Made by a program: the position numbers and the translations under genes
NCBI GenBank assembly: GCA_030147505.1
Contig: JASBVG010000009.1
Coordinates: forward strand, 124,001-188,000
Direction of reading: 5' to 3'
DNA: 64,000 bases
Origin: Tardiphaga sp.
GTDB lineage: Bacteria; Pseudomonadota; Alphaproteobacteria; Rhizobiales; Xanthobacteraceae
Part shown: in pieces, positions 18,068 to 27,155 of the stretch
Layout: every line of letters starts with the position of its first letter
Position numbering within the stretch: position 1 is the stretch's first letter
Notes under the pieces: model-generated
Databases searched by the model: none
The model's input: the letters and a program-made list of their open reading frames with translations, nothing else
What the model was told of the DNA's origin: nothing

Positions 18068-18841
18068 TCAGTTTACCCGCGTCCAGGTCTGACCGCCGCA
18101 AAACATGCCGCCGAAGGCGCAGCCCTGAACACTCAGGGAGTCGTTTCCCTTCAGAGCGATGGTCGAGTCATAGGTACTGCCGCTCTTCGGATCGAAGATC
18201 TTGCCGGCCCATTTGTTGTCGCCCGGCTTCATGTTGATCAAAATCTTTTCGCCGTTGATTTCGGTTTTCTTGTCCATCGCATAGCCGCAGATATTGTTGC
18301 CACAGGCTTCGATGCGGATCTTGCCTTCGTTCTTCTCGGTCATCCAGACGCCGAGCGGCGACGCAGCCGGGGTCGGCGTTGGCGCGGGGTTGATGATTGG
18401 ATCGACGGTTGGCGTATTGACAGCCATAGTCGATTGAGCCGGCTTCGCATCTGTTGCGGGAGACGCGGCGTTCGCCGCGCTGTTCTGCGCTGGAGCAGCA
18501 GAAGGTGACGACGACGGCGCAGCAGGTGCGGTTGCGGTCGGCGCTGATGCAGGTTCCGCTGGCTGGGTCGTCGCGGATGGCTCCGCAGGTCTCATACGCT
18601 CTTGCCGTACACTCGACCCCGTTTTGCTTTCGCGATTGTCGCGGTCACGATCATGGCGGAGACGTTTGGTGTTGTACTCAAACACTCCAGGAATTGAGAT
18701 CGAGATGCAATCCGCGGAGCGGCAATCCTCGGGAGCATCGATGGTGACGGACTTGTCGCCGATATCGAAAGAATAGCTGTCGCCTGCTTGCGCGGCGGTC
18801 GTAGCCAGCAGGATGGCGGCAATGGCGGCGAAGCGCTTCAT
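18068..18841 (-). CDS. Secreted DUF2147 domain protein
   Basis: Seen: 257 residues from ATG 18841 (frame open to 18880). A Sec signal peptide MKRFAAIAAILLATTAAQAG is followed by a short cysteine-containing segment (CRSADC), a basic stretch (KRLRHDRDRDNRES), a long Ala/Pro/Ser-rich low-complexity region (about 85-165) and a C-terminal DUF2147 domain (SPLGVWMTEKNEGKIRIEACGNNICGY, quoted in part; the last motif is GGQTWTRVN). DUF2147 proteins are periplasmic and of unknown function, often tied to envelope or carbon-storage phenotypes. Confidence 0.8.
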   Translation of the reverse strand: MKRFAAIAAILLATTAAQAGDSYSFDIGDKSVTIDAPEDCRSADCISISIPGVFEYNTKRLRHDRDRDNRESKTGSSVRQERMRPAEPSATTQPAEPASAPTATAPAAPSSSPSAAPAQNSAANAASPATDAKPAQSTMAVNTPTVDPIINPAPTPTPAASPLGVWMTEKNEGKIRIEACGNNICGYAMDKKTEINGEKILINMKPGDNKWAGKIFDPKSGSTYDSTIALKGNDSLSVQGCAFGGMFCGGQTWTRVN

Positions 18842-18987
18842 GATGATCCCCTGAACGTTTGCGCATTCGGTTCCACCCAAAGTCCGCGTCTCGCCTCCAG
18901 AGCACAGACTGACCGGAACCGTTGCTCTTCTTCGTCGTCAGGAGGAAACGGCGGGTTCATACCGCCGTTCCGAAAATTCAATCGATC

Positions 18988-19545
18988 TCAGTTTTCTTCG
19001 ACAGACTCGGTCTCCGGGCGGCCGCGCGTCATCTGGCGTTTCAGGCTCTGAAAGCGTTCGCGTGATGCACTCTCGCGCGCATTGATAAACGTCACGACCT
19101 CGTGGCGCGGCATCGGTCCGGATGTGAGCGGACGGGAATGGTTGCCGATGGTCTCATCGACGAAATAACGACCGTCCTCGTCGCGCCGCGCGGTCCATCG
19201 GAACCGGATGGCGTCGAGCGGGCCAGGACCGAGGCGGGTGTAGCCATCGACCTCAGCAGGCTCGATGACGGCCAACTGCGGCTCCGTTTCAATCTCGGGC
19301 TCCGGCGCCGTGTTCGGCGCATCCATTTCGGCGATCATCGTTTCCTGCTCGACGGTCACCGTGACGCGCTCGGCAACCACCGTTACCGTTTCGTGGCCGC
19401 TAGCTGGCTCCGAATCGGCGATCCGGGACAGCGAGGACTCCTTGCTGTCGAGAATGCTGGCAATGGCGGCGAGGGCGTGATCGGTCGGATCGTTCTGGGT
19501 CAAGGCAAGGCTCCCGGCTCGTCCAAAAGGCAAGTCCAAAGGCAA
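18988..19545 (-). CDS. Conserved-looking hypothetical protein, acidic with C-terminal basic tail
   Basis: Not recognised. Seen: 185 residues from a TTG at 19545; no ATG start is available upstream of the conserved-looking part, and a TTG at 19503 (TQNDPTDHAL) is an alternative. An acidic Glu/Pro-rich stretch lies at about 75-95 and a composed C-terminal domain from about 100 (YTRLGPGPLDAIRFRW, DGRYFVDETIGNHSRPLTSGPMPRHEVVTFI), ending in a charged helix. No signal peptide or membrane segment. Codon use matches neighbours. It lies alone between DUF2147 and a dehydrogenase. Confidence 0.5.
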   Translation of the reverse strand: MPLDLPFGRAGSLALTQNDPTDHALAAIASILDSKESSLSRIADSEPASGHETVTVVAERVTVTVEQETMIAEMDAPNTAPEPEIETEPQLAVIEPAEVDGYTRLGPGPLDAIRFRWTARRDEDGRYFVDETIGNHSRPLTSGPMPRHEVVTFINARESASRERFQSLKRQMTRGRPETESVEEN

Positions 19546-19649
19546 ATCAAAGTGTTATGGCCGGCATCGCCGACCATGTGACACTTTGACAACGCCTATG
19601 GCCCTTTTTGGGCACGCCGGCGACCATTTTCAGGGCGCTGGGACCTCGC

Positions 19650-20639
19650 TCAATCCAGGACGTCTGTATTGACCACATTTGCGCGGATCGGAGCACCATC
19701 GAGCGCACTCAGCATGTTACGTGCGGTCTGCACACCCATGCGATCCAACGCCTCGCGGGTTACACCGGCTACATGCGGAGCTATGATCACATTCGGCAAC
19801 TCGAACAGCGCGTGGCCAAGCGGCGGCGGTTCAGCTTCGAACACATCAAGGCCGGCGCCCGCCAGCTTGCCCGAGGTCAGCGCGTTATACAGCGCAGCTT
19901 CCACCACAATGCCGCCGCGGGCGGTGTTGATGAGATAGGCGGTCGGCTTCATCTTCGCGATGCGGGCTGCATCGAACAGGCCGGTGGTTTCTGGCGTCTT
20001 CGGGCAGTGCAGGGTAACGAAATCCGCCTGCGCCACACCGGCGTCGAGATCCGTCACCGGCTCATAGCCCGCCGCCTTGATCGCGTCCGCAGATACGAAC
20101 GGATCGTAGACCAGCACGTTCATTTCCATCGCTTGGCAGCGTGTCGCCGTACGGCCGCCGATCCGGCCGAAACCGACCACGAGGACAGTCTTGCCAAACA
20201 GGTCGAAGGGCAGCGCCGTGAAACGCGTAGCCCATTTGCCGTCCTTGACCATGGCGTGCAACTCGGCCGCGCGCTTCGCCAGCGTCAGCATCATGAACAG
20301 CGCCTGTTCGGCAACGGAAGGCGAATTGGCAGTGCCCGCAATCATCAGCGGCACCTTGCTCTTGCTCAGCGCAGGTACGTCCACCGCGTCATAGCCGACG
20401 CCGATGCGCGCCACAACCTGCAGGTTCTCGCTCGCTTCGAGCTCGGCGGCGCCGAAGCGCGTGGCGCCGAGAGCCGCGCCATGCACCGGCGCGTTGGCTT
20501 CGATGAGTTTGAGGAAATCCGGTGCGGAAATGAGATTGCTGAACTCGATCGTTTCGATGTCATCGCGCGCATCGAACAGCGCGCGGCCTTGCGGCGACAG
20601 AGATTCGGTGATCAGAAGTTTCTTCTTGTTGGTCGCCAT
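19650..20639 (-). CDS. D-2-hydroxyacid dehydrogenase (SerA-like, NAD-dependent)
   Basis: Reduces a 2-oxoacid or oxidises a D-2-hydroxyacid with NAD(H). Seen: 329 residues from ATG 20639 (AAGGGGTGG just ahead; an in-frame GTG at 20645 is possible). The NAD-binding motif is VVGFGRIGGRTATR. Catalytic residues fit ARIGVGYDAVD (Arg block NTARGG), Glu in DVFEAEPPP and His in IIAPHVAGVT. At about 329 residues it lacks the ACT or regulatory domains of long SerA proteins, so serine biosynthesis is unlikely. No operon partner; substrate unknown. Confidence 0.85.
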   Translation of the reverse strand: MATNKKKLLITESLSPQGRALFDARDDIETIEFSNLISAPDFLKLIEANAPVHGAALGATRFGAAELEASENLQVVARIGVGYDAVDVPALSKSKVPLMIAGTANSPSVAEQALFMMLTLAKRAAELHAMVKDGKWATRFTALPFDLFGKTVLVVGFGRIGGRTATRCQAMEMNVLVYDPFVSADAIKAAGYEPVTDLDAGVAQADFVTLHCPKTPETTGLFDAARIAKMKPTAYLINTARGGIVVEAALYNALTSGKLAGAGLDVFEAEPPPLGHALFELPNVIIAPHVAGVTREALDRMGVQTARNMLSALDGAPIRANVVNTDVLD

Positions 20640-20852
20640 TTCCACCCCTTGAACGATTCAATTTGCCATGCGCACCGTTCTTCGTTGCGCCAGATTTATC
20701 TAACAGGCTTGTTGCGATGAGGTCCACATCGGCTGCTGCGGGTGCCGCGTGATGCGGCTGATGGACTTGATCGATGTGAAGCTCATATGTTCGATCCCGC
20801 AGATTCCGATCTGTGGTTTTGTTGCGCCGCAAAAGCGGCAATGGAGGTGCCG

Positions 20853-21802
<950 letters not shown>

Positions 21803-21938
21803 TGAGCGGCGTGACCGCAAATTCATCGCGAACCTGCAACCCTGCCATTGCCGAGGCGGGGTTTCTCGCATATGCGAACGTGCTAGCTTATACTGAAAGC
21901 TTTCCTTCCAATCAATCTTAAGTTCCCGATCCAAGCTT

Positions 21939-22334
21939 ATGAAAAATATCGCTCTTGGCGTCATTTTGATCGCCGGAATCGCCGGCACGTCCCCCGCGAT
22001 AGCTAGGTCCTCTCGTACCGATCAGATGCTGAAACTCGATCCGGCAACCCGTGTGGAACAGCGCTGCGACGCTCGCGCAATGGGTATCGTGGGCCGTGAA
22101 CACAAAGGCTATCGGCCCGACGAGTTCGTCGCCTACGCTTTCGCAGACCCGGTGATACGCGGTACTCAGATCAAAGCCCCGGGCGGAGCGATCCGTTCGG
22201 CGGGGAAATGGTACAAGCTGTCATATGTGTGCGAGACGTCGTCGGACGGTCTCGACATCAAGTCGTTCAGTTACCAGCTCGGCGTCGAAGTTCCACGCAG
22301 TGAGTGGGACGCGCACTACCTCGTTCCACGCTGA
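21939..22334 (+). CDS. Secreted DUF930-like protein
   Basis: Seen: 131 residues with an N-terminal signal peptide (MKNIALGVILIAGIAGTSPAIA), then MLKLDPATRVEQRCDARAM, which fits the DUF930 family known in rhizobia, and a second cysteine in LSYVCET; the pair may form a disulfide. Known members are periplasmic and of unknown role. A TATACT hexamer at 21889-21894 could be the -10 box. Convergent with the LysR gene, whose stop is 10 bases away. Confidence 0.72.
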   Translation: MKNIALGVILIAGIAGTSPAIARSSRTDQMLKLDPATRVEQRCDARAMGIVGREHKGYRPDEFVAYAFADPVIRGTQIKAPGGAIRSAGKWYKLSYVCETSSDGLDIKSFSYQLGVEVPRSEWDAHYLVPR

Positions 22335-22343
22335 TCGCGCGGC

Positions 22344-23219
22344 TTACAGGTTCATGACTTGCGGGGTCTTGAAGAAGCGCTCCGACATCGCTTTCAGCAA
22401 ATCCGTACTTTGTGAACTCTCCAGATGGGGTCTTGCGCAAAGCAGAGCTTTTAGGGGCGGAAGTGGCGGCAGGTAGTATTCCTGCGCCCATACGATCGGC
22501 TCGGGGATCATACGTTTGGGGATTGCCGCGATCCCGATCCCGGCTTCTACGGCCGCCAGTTTCGCATGATAATCGGGACTGTTGAATACGATCTTGTAGG
22601 CGAGTCCGTGCCTGGTCAGCGTGCGGATCATCAGCTCGTCTCCGGGCCAGGTGAGCAGCGGGATCGGAGCGCCGGGGCTGAGCACGAAATCCCGGGCGCG
22701 CACCCAGACGATTTCTTCGTCCATTTCATTGACGATGAGATGCGAGATCTCGCTGGTCATCTCCGGGTTTTCGAAGATATAGGCGATGTCGATATAGCCG
22801 TCGATCAGCCCCTTGGTGATGCCGACGGAATTGTCCGTATGGATGATGACGTCAACGAGCTTTCCGGCGCTCCGCTCGCTGAGGAACTGGCGCACAAACA
22901 ATGTACTGAGCCCCAACCGGATCGGTTGGGGGACATGCGCGGCACCGCCGATCCGCAGCATCTGATCGTTGGCGTCGAGAATGCGGCGCGCCTGTTGCAG
23001 CACCAGCTTGCCGAGCTGGGTCGCAGTTGTTCCCTGAGACGTCTTGGTAAAGAGTGCGCCGCCGACCAGTCCCTGAATCCGCTTGATCTGTGAGCTGACG
23101 GCCGGCTGGCTCAGCCCGAGCCGTTCTGCCGCTTTGGTAAGGGATCCCGTTTCCGAAATCGCCACGACGGTTCGGACAATTTCGATCGGAATGTTCAGCG
23201 GTTGATATCGCTTGTGCAT
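22344..23219 (-). CDS. LysR-family transcriptional regulator
   Basis: Seen: 291 residues from ATG 23219 (frame open to 23327). The N-terminal winged helix (IPIEIVRTVVAISETGSLTKAAERLGLSQPAVSSQIKRIQ, quoted in part: TKAAERLGLSQPAVSSQI) is followed by a substrate-binding domain ending in a PLPPLKALLCARPHLE segment. The effector is unknown. It has no divergent catabolic operon; the gene upstream on the other strand is a small zinc-ribbon protein 286 bases away. It may act in trans. Confidence 0.85.
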   Translation of the reverse strand: MHKRYQPLNIPIEIVRTVVAISETGSLTKAAERLGLSQPAVSSQIKRIQGLVGGALFTKTSQGTTATQLGKLVLQQARRILDANDQMLRIGGAAHVPQPIRLGLSTLFVRQFLSERSAGKLVDVIIHTDNSVGITKGLIDGYIDIAYIFENPEMTSEISHLIVNEMDEEIVWVRARDFVLSPGAPIPLLTWPGDELMIRTLTRHGLAYKIVFNSPDYHAKLAAVEAGIGIAAIPKRMIPEPIVWAQEYYLPPLPPLKALLCARPHLESSQSTDLLKAMSERFFKTPQVMNL

Positions 23220-23505
23220 GCCCACGCTCCCGAATTCGGAATCGTTGACGGTATAAAAATCTACAGTTGTGCTTGCGCGGATCGCAATCGATTTTAGTGA
23301 TCTGCTGCCACATTGCGCGAGAAACAATACCGCTGTGTCGTGTGGTATCTAGATTTTCAACCTCGGGTGAGGTAGCTCAATACGGCCCCGATTCCTTTCT
23401 CGGGTAGATTTAGAATTTTACAATTAAAGATTGTTGTTCCGGAGCTTTCGGAGAAGCCAAGTATGGCACCGGCAGCGAAGCCCTAGCCGGTTTCGGAGAT
23501 CAGAT

Positions 23506-23733
23506 ATGTCGTCCAGGTGCAAGGCGTATCTCAACGACAACATCAGGACCGAGCATTTGAAATGCTCGAATTGTCGCACCCAGTCGTTTTTGATGAAGAT
23601 CGAGCCCGATGGGAACGGGGGCGAGGTCAGGACCTTTGTATGTCCCCATTGCCAGGCGCGGCGGCTGCTCCGACTGAGACCGCTGCAGCGGGCGGCCGGC
23701 CTCGTCTTGGCGAAAGAGGAAGTCCGATGCTGA
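23506..23733 (+). CDS. Small zinc-ribbon protein, 75 residues
   Basis: Seen: 75 residues from ATG 23506 with two CxxC knuckles, C20-C23 (CSNC) and C46-C49 (CPHC), spaced 22 residues apart, as in a zinc ribbon, followed by an Arg/Leu-rich tail. No additional domain. The frame opens at 23431 but upstream residues look noncoding. Possible nucleic-acid or protein-binding adaptor; no function can be assigned. Confidence 0.6.
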   Translation: MSSRCKAYLNDNIRTEHLKCSNCRTQSFLMKIEPDGNGGEVRTFVCPHCQARRLLRLRPLQRAAGLVLAKEEVRC

Positions 23734-23853
23734 TGGAACGAATGGCTCGTTCCCGGCCGTCGTCGATCGCCGCCGGCCCGCATGTTTGAAGATTTGTTAA
23801 CCGCGACTCGCTGACTCTCCCGATAGAGCACAATGCAATCACGGGAGGGCTGT

Positions 23854-24078
23854 TTGGCCACATATGAAACGACGTCTTACGCGCAGATGCGTCGCTGCCG
23901 GATGGCGCATCTTCATGGCGAAATGATCGACGAGCGTTTCAGCGAGGCATCTGACAGCGCCTATGTGGGTGGATATGTACACGCGGTGCGTCCCGATCTA
24001 ACCTGTTGGCCGTTACGATGGACTGTGACGGTCGAGGCTTTCCCGGTGTCGGGACGTCACATGGCACTTGCGGGCTGA
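23854..24078 (+). CDS. Possible small hypothetical protein, 74 residues
   Basis: Not recognised. Start chosen at TTG 23854 because GGGAGGG at 23843-23849 lies four bases ahead; an ATG at 23833 lacks a site. The product begins MATYETTSYAQMRRCRMAH and has no motif or membrane segment. Weak codon-position bias. May not be real. Confidence 0.33.
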   Translation: MATYETTSYAQMRRCRMAHLHGEMIDERFSEASDSAYVGGYVHAVRPDLTCWPLRWTVTVEAFPVSGRHMALAG

Positions 24079-24112
24079 GGGACGCACGCACCCACGGTCA
24101 TGAGCACATAAT

Positions 24113-24127
24113 GCCGAGGGTCTCGGC
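24113..24127 (-). terminator. Possible terminator after the outer-membrane protein gene
   Basis: On the minus strand GCCGAG and CTCGGC form a 6-base-pair stem with a 3-base loop directly after the stop codon, followed by ATTATGT. The T-run is weak. Confidence 0.4.
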
Positions 24128-24128
24128 G

Positions 24129-24941
24129 TCAGTATTTGGCGAACGGCGGACCGTTGAAATGATAGTTCAGGCCGCCGCGTACTGTATTGGTCTTCAGATC
24201 GACGTCCTGGGTGATGAGGCCGTTGGGAGCGCCTGCTCCGGCAATGACCGGCGTCGTTACTGATTGCTTGCCGAAGTCCGCATAGAGATATTCGACCTTG
24301 GCGGTCCAGTTCTTGGTGAAGGCGTGTTCGATTCCGGCACCCGCAACCCAGCCGACCCTGGTCTTGCTGAAACCGGCAGTCGCGCTCTGGCCGGCTGTAT
24401 CGGCATAGGATGACGCGAAATTGAGATCGGTGAGAGCGAGTCCGCCGGTCAGATAGAAAATTGTGCGATCGATCGCATAGCCGGCACGGGGGCGCAGCGT
24501 TGCCATCCAGTCGCTCCCGATGGAACTGGTCGCGACGAAGGTGCCGCCACCCGGGAACGGCGCCGTGACGGTGCTGCTCTGACGCAGGCGGGTGTAGCTG
24601 GCATCTGCTTCGATGCCGAACAGCCAACGATCGACCTGATGATTGTAACCGATCTGCCCGCCACCGCTAAAGCCGGTCGCGCTCAACTGTGGTGAGGTGG
24701 CGGCGAATGTCTGCTGATTGGCGATCGGGGCAGCGCCGTCGACGAATGCGTTGCCGACATTGCTTGTGCCCCAGGCACTGCCAATCTGGCCGCCAGCATA
24801 CCAACCGCCCCAATTATAGGCGGGATCGTTGACGGCAGGAGCTTTGGTCAGGACTCGCGACGGCAGATCGGCGGCCGTGGCAGGGGCCACGCCGGACATC
24901 GCAATCAAAAATGCCAATCCAAACCGTCTCATCCAGAACAT
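24129..24941 (-). CDS. Outer-membrane beta-barrel protein, Omp25/RopB-like
   Basis: Seen: 270 residues from ATG 24941 (second in-frame ATG at 24932). Signal peptide RFGLAFLIAMSGVAPATAADLP is followed by WGGWYAGGQIGSAWG, the typical first strand of the eight-stranded barrel family. Alternating strands include GGQIGYNHQVDRWLFGIEAD and WVAGAGIEHAFTKNWTAKVEYLYADFG. It ends RGGLNYHFNGPPFAKY, with the terminal aromatic residue expected for barrel assembly. Known: rhizobial relatives are abundant structural outer-membrane proteins. Confidence 0.87.
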   Translation of the reverse strand: MFWMRRFGLAFLIAMSGVAPATAADLPSRVLTKAPAVNDPAYNWGGWYAGGQIGSAWGTSNVGNAFVDGAAPIANQQTFAATSPQLSATGFSGGGQIGYNHQVDRWLFGIEADASYTRLRQSSTVTAPFPGGGTFVATSSIGSDWMATLRPRAGYAIDRTIFYLTGGLALTDLNFASSYADTAGQSATAGFSKTRVGWVAGAGIEHAFTKNWTAKVEYLYADFGKQSVTTPVIAGAGAPNGLITQDVDLKTNTVRGGLNYHFNGPPFAKY

Positions 24942-25193
24942 TCATCCACTGGAAAGCAGGCGATGTGGCGAATTCTAGCGAGTCCTGGCGGAAGAGGCTG
25001 TCACCAGCCGGCAACAGCAGCGGAACAATACCAGAGTGTGGTTTACGAGTTGGCCGGCCGTAGCAGGGCTGTGGCCCAGTGGGCGACCGGGATCGCGGTC
25101 GAAGGCGGCAAAGTCGACAGCCGGCGCTGACATGAGTGGCGCTGCGCTGGCGTCAACGAACGCGCAGATGGCATTGGTCATGCCACCCGGAAG

Positions 25194-25283
25194 TCAGAAG
25201 CGGGCGCGGAAACCGTCGTAGGCGTGGGCGACGAGGATGCTTGCGCTGAGTACGCCGAACAGTGCGGTGACAGTGTCGATCAT
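25194..25283 (-). CDS. 29-residue membrane microprotein
   Basis: A very small frame: MIDTVTALFGVLSASILVAHAYDGFRARF. Read in two parts, residues 4-20 form one hydrophobic helix and YDGFRARF a polar basic tail, so an inner-membrane peptide with a cytoplasmic tail is plausible. GGAGAAGGA lies 8-16 bases ahead of the ATG. The pattern resembles tiny hydrophobic proteins I recall in the Bradyrhizobium group, not checked. Stand-alone gene. Confidence 0.5.
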   Translation of the reverse strand: MIDTVTALFGVLSASILVAHAYDGFRARF

Positions 25284-25576
25284 GGTTGTGTCCTTCTCCC
25301 CCGCGCTAACCAAACGTCACGAGAGCCCGCACAGTCAAAGACAATCATGCGACGACTTTCATTCGGTCGCGCGGTGATGCGCGGCTGCAACATCCACGCA
25401 CGCTAAACCGTGGCACCATCTTGTAGATTCCTTGGCAGGCGCGTGGCGCAAGCTTCTCGCAAGCCCGGTGAAACAGACAGGTCGCTGCCGGCCGAATGCT
25501 TGGGGAGTTCATCCGGAGAATTCCGGTGCAGTCGATTCGACCGCAGGGACGGGGATGCGAAGCGCGGGGAAGTTCA

Positions 25577-26167
25577 GTGACTGATACGTTTGGAAGTGAA
25601 ATCAATGTCGGACCGCCGCCCACGACGCTACGCAAGCGGCGATCGTTCGGCGTGGTTGGAGTCCTGGCGCTGCTGTTTCTCCTCTGTACGGCAGGTGGGC
25701 TGCTCTGGCTCAATCTCGATGGGGTCACCGACATGCTGCATGGTGTGGCCAGCCCCGCGTCAAGCAACGGCTCGAATTCGGATGTTCTGGCGAGCGCCTC
25801 TGAACCGGCGGTGAGCGCGGCGGATTTCGCAGCTTTCCAGCAGCGGACCGGCGGTTCGATCCAGGCGGCCACCGATCTTCTCAATGCGCAACAGGCTGAG
25901 CTGAAGCGGTTGTCCGACCAGATCCAGGGACTGACGGCGCAGGTGTCGGGTTTGATCTCCAAGATCGACCAGATGCCGCAGGGGCGGGCGCCGCTCGCGC
26001 CGACCGCCGCGGTTGGTGCGCCTGTAGCACCACCGGTAGTCGCGGCCCCCGTGGCAGCGGCTCAGCGCACAGCGCCCGCTGCGCCGCGCAAGCGCGCGCC
26101 GGCAGATCGGCCGGCAGGCGCCATCTCAGTAGGAGGCGCTCCGCTGCAGACAGCCCCGGCGCGGTAA
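25577..26167 (+). CDS. Hypothetical single-pass membrane protein with coiled coil and Pro/Ala tail
   Basis: Not recognised. Seen: 196 residues from GTG 25577 (a longer frame opens at ATG 25496 with no homologous look). A cytoplasmic N-terminus of about 20 residues with basic TTLRKRRS precedes one transmembrane helix (FGVVGVLALLFLLCTAGGLLWL). Then come a helix with heptad-like leucines and glutamines (about 95-135, LNAQQAELKRLSDQIQGLTAQVSGLISK in part) and a Pro/Ala-rich basic tail. Topology suggests a type II anchor, possibly a scaffold. Followed by tRNA-Ser on the other strand. Confidence 0.6.
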   Translation: MTDTFGSEINVGPPPTTLRKRRSFGVVGVLALLFLLCTAGGLLWLNLDGVTDMLHGVASPASSNGSNSDVLASASEPAVSAADFAAFQQRTGGSIQAATDLLNAQQAELKRLSDQIQGLTAQVSGLISKIDQMPQGRAPLAPTAAVGAPVAPPVVAAPVAAAQRTAPAAPRKRAPADRPAGAISVGGAPLQTAPAR

Positions 26168-26274
26168 GCGCAATCAGGTCAGGTGTTCGCGCCGTTTGAG
26201 CGCGACCTCGCTCCGAGGACTTCCATCGCCCTTGCCCGTCAGAGTTAAGCCAGATGAACAGCTTTGCGATGAGA

Positions 26275-26364
26275 TGGCGGAAGGGGTGGGATTCGAACCC
26301 ACGGTACCCTTGCAGGCACGGCGGTTTTCAAGACCGCTGCCTTAAACCACTCGGCCACCCTTCC
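26275..26364 (-). tRNA. tRNA-Ser, anticodon UGA
   Basis: Cloverleaf read on the minus strand: acceptor stem GGAAGGG with CCCTTCC, discriminator G, encoded CCA, long variable arm typical of class II serine tRNA, T-arm GTGGG-TTCGAAT-CCCAC, and anticodon loop CTTGAAA with TGA, decoding UCA and related codons. 90 bases including CCA. Confidence 0.95.
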
Positions 26365-26463
26365 GTTCGCAGAGCGCTTAGCAAAGGGAGGCGCCAAGGG
26401 GAAGCGAAATGCGATCCGCTGCTCTCCGACCGGCACATCTTAGCTACGGCGGAAATAGAATTA

Positions 26464-26483
26464 TTGACAGATGAGTCCATAAT
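26464..26483 (+). promoter_or_regulatory. Putative TetR operator, copy 1 (upstream of tetR)
   Basis: TTGACAGATGAGTCCATAAT, ending 17 bases before the tetR start. It matches the reverse complement of a site before the next gene at 16 of 20 positions. TTGACA may also be the -35 box of the tetR promoter, so a bound repressor would block transcription. Inferred autoregulation. Confidence 0.55.
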
Positions 26484-26500
26484 GCTCTATCGAGAGAGCC

Positions 26501-27085
26501 ATGGCACGCCCACGCGAATTCGAAAGAGATGAAGCTCTCCGGAGCGCCCTTGGGGTCTTTTGGTCCAAAGGGTTTGCGGGCACATCGACTGACGATCTCA
26601 TGCAAGCGATGGGGATCGGCCGCCAGAGCCTGTACAATGCGTTTGGCGACAAACGGCAGCTATACCTCGAAGCGCTGGGTGCGTATCTGCAGGAAGCCAT
26701 CGATGGACACCTCGCGCGCTTGAATGCTCCGGCGTCGGCGTTGGATGGCATTCGGAGCGTGCTTGTTGGGCTAATACCGGAAGATGCGCACCAGCGCGGC
26801 CTTGGCTGCATGGGTGTGAGTTCAGTTGGCGAATTCGGCTCAACTGATGCTGATGTCGCCGATCTGCGTGCGAGAGCGGCGCGTCGGCTTACGGTTGGCT
26901 TGATTGCACGCATCAAGGAAGGACAGGCGATCGGCGACATCGACCGCTCCCTCGATCCGGCCAAGGCCGCAGGTTTCGTGCAAATCACCATGACGGGATT
27001 GCAGGTGTCGGCCCGAGCCGGCGCCAAACTGTCCGAGTTGACCGCGCTGGCAGGCTTCGCAGTCGACCGGCTCAAATCACTATAG
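26501..27085 (+). CDS. TetR/AcrR-family transcriptional regulator
   Basis: Seen: 194 residues. The N-terminal helix-turn-helix (about 10-55) includes ALGVFWSKGFAGTSTDDLMQAMGIGRQSLYNAFGDK, quoted in part (GIGRQSLYNAFGDKRQLY). The C-terminal ligand and dimer domain has the HQRGLGCMGV segment common in TetR_C_16-like members. It sits 70 bases ahead of a short-chain dehydrogenase in the same direction, and the two share an inverted operator-like motif. The ligand is probably the dehydrogenase substrate or a toxic aldehyde or quinone. Confidence 0.88.
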   Translation: MARPREFERDEALRSALGVFWSKGFAGTSTDDLMQAMGIGRQSLYNAFGDKRQLYLEALGAYLQEAIDGHLARLNAPASALDGIRSVLVGLIPEDAHQRGLGCMGVSSVGEFGSTDADVADLRARAARRLTVGLIARIKEGQAIGDIDRSLDPAKAAGFVQITMTGLQVSARAGAKLSELTALAGFAVDRLKSL

Positions 27086-27121
27086 AAAGCTTAGTCAGCC
27101 AGCAGCGACGACGTGTGTCTA

Positions 27122-27141
27122 ATTATGGATCGATCAGTCAA
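27122..27141 (-). promoter_or_regulatory. Putative TetR operator, copy 2 (upstream of the dehydrogenase)
   Basis: On the minus strand TTGACTGATCGATCCATAAT, 16 of 20 identical to copy 1 but in the opposite orientation. It ends 14 bases before the dehydrogenase start. Its centre GATCGATC is a perfect 8-base palindrome, suited to dimer binding. Confidence 0.55.
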
Positions 27142-27155
27142 AAAAAGGAATGACC

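Noticed and set aside
19608-20720. Plus-strand frame of 370 codons opposite the hydroxyacid dehydrogenase
   Set aside because: Arg/His-rich with no known domain; the minus strand gives a complete dehydrogenase with catalytic residues.
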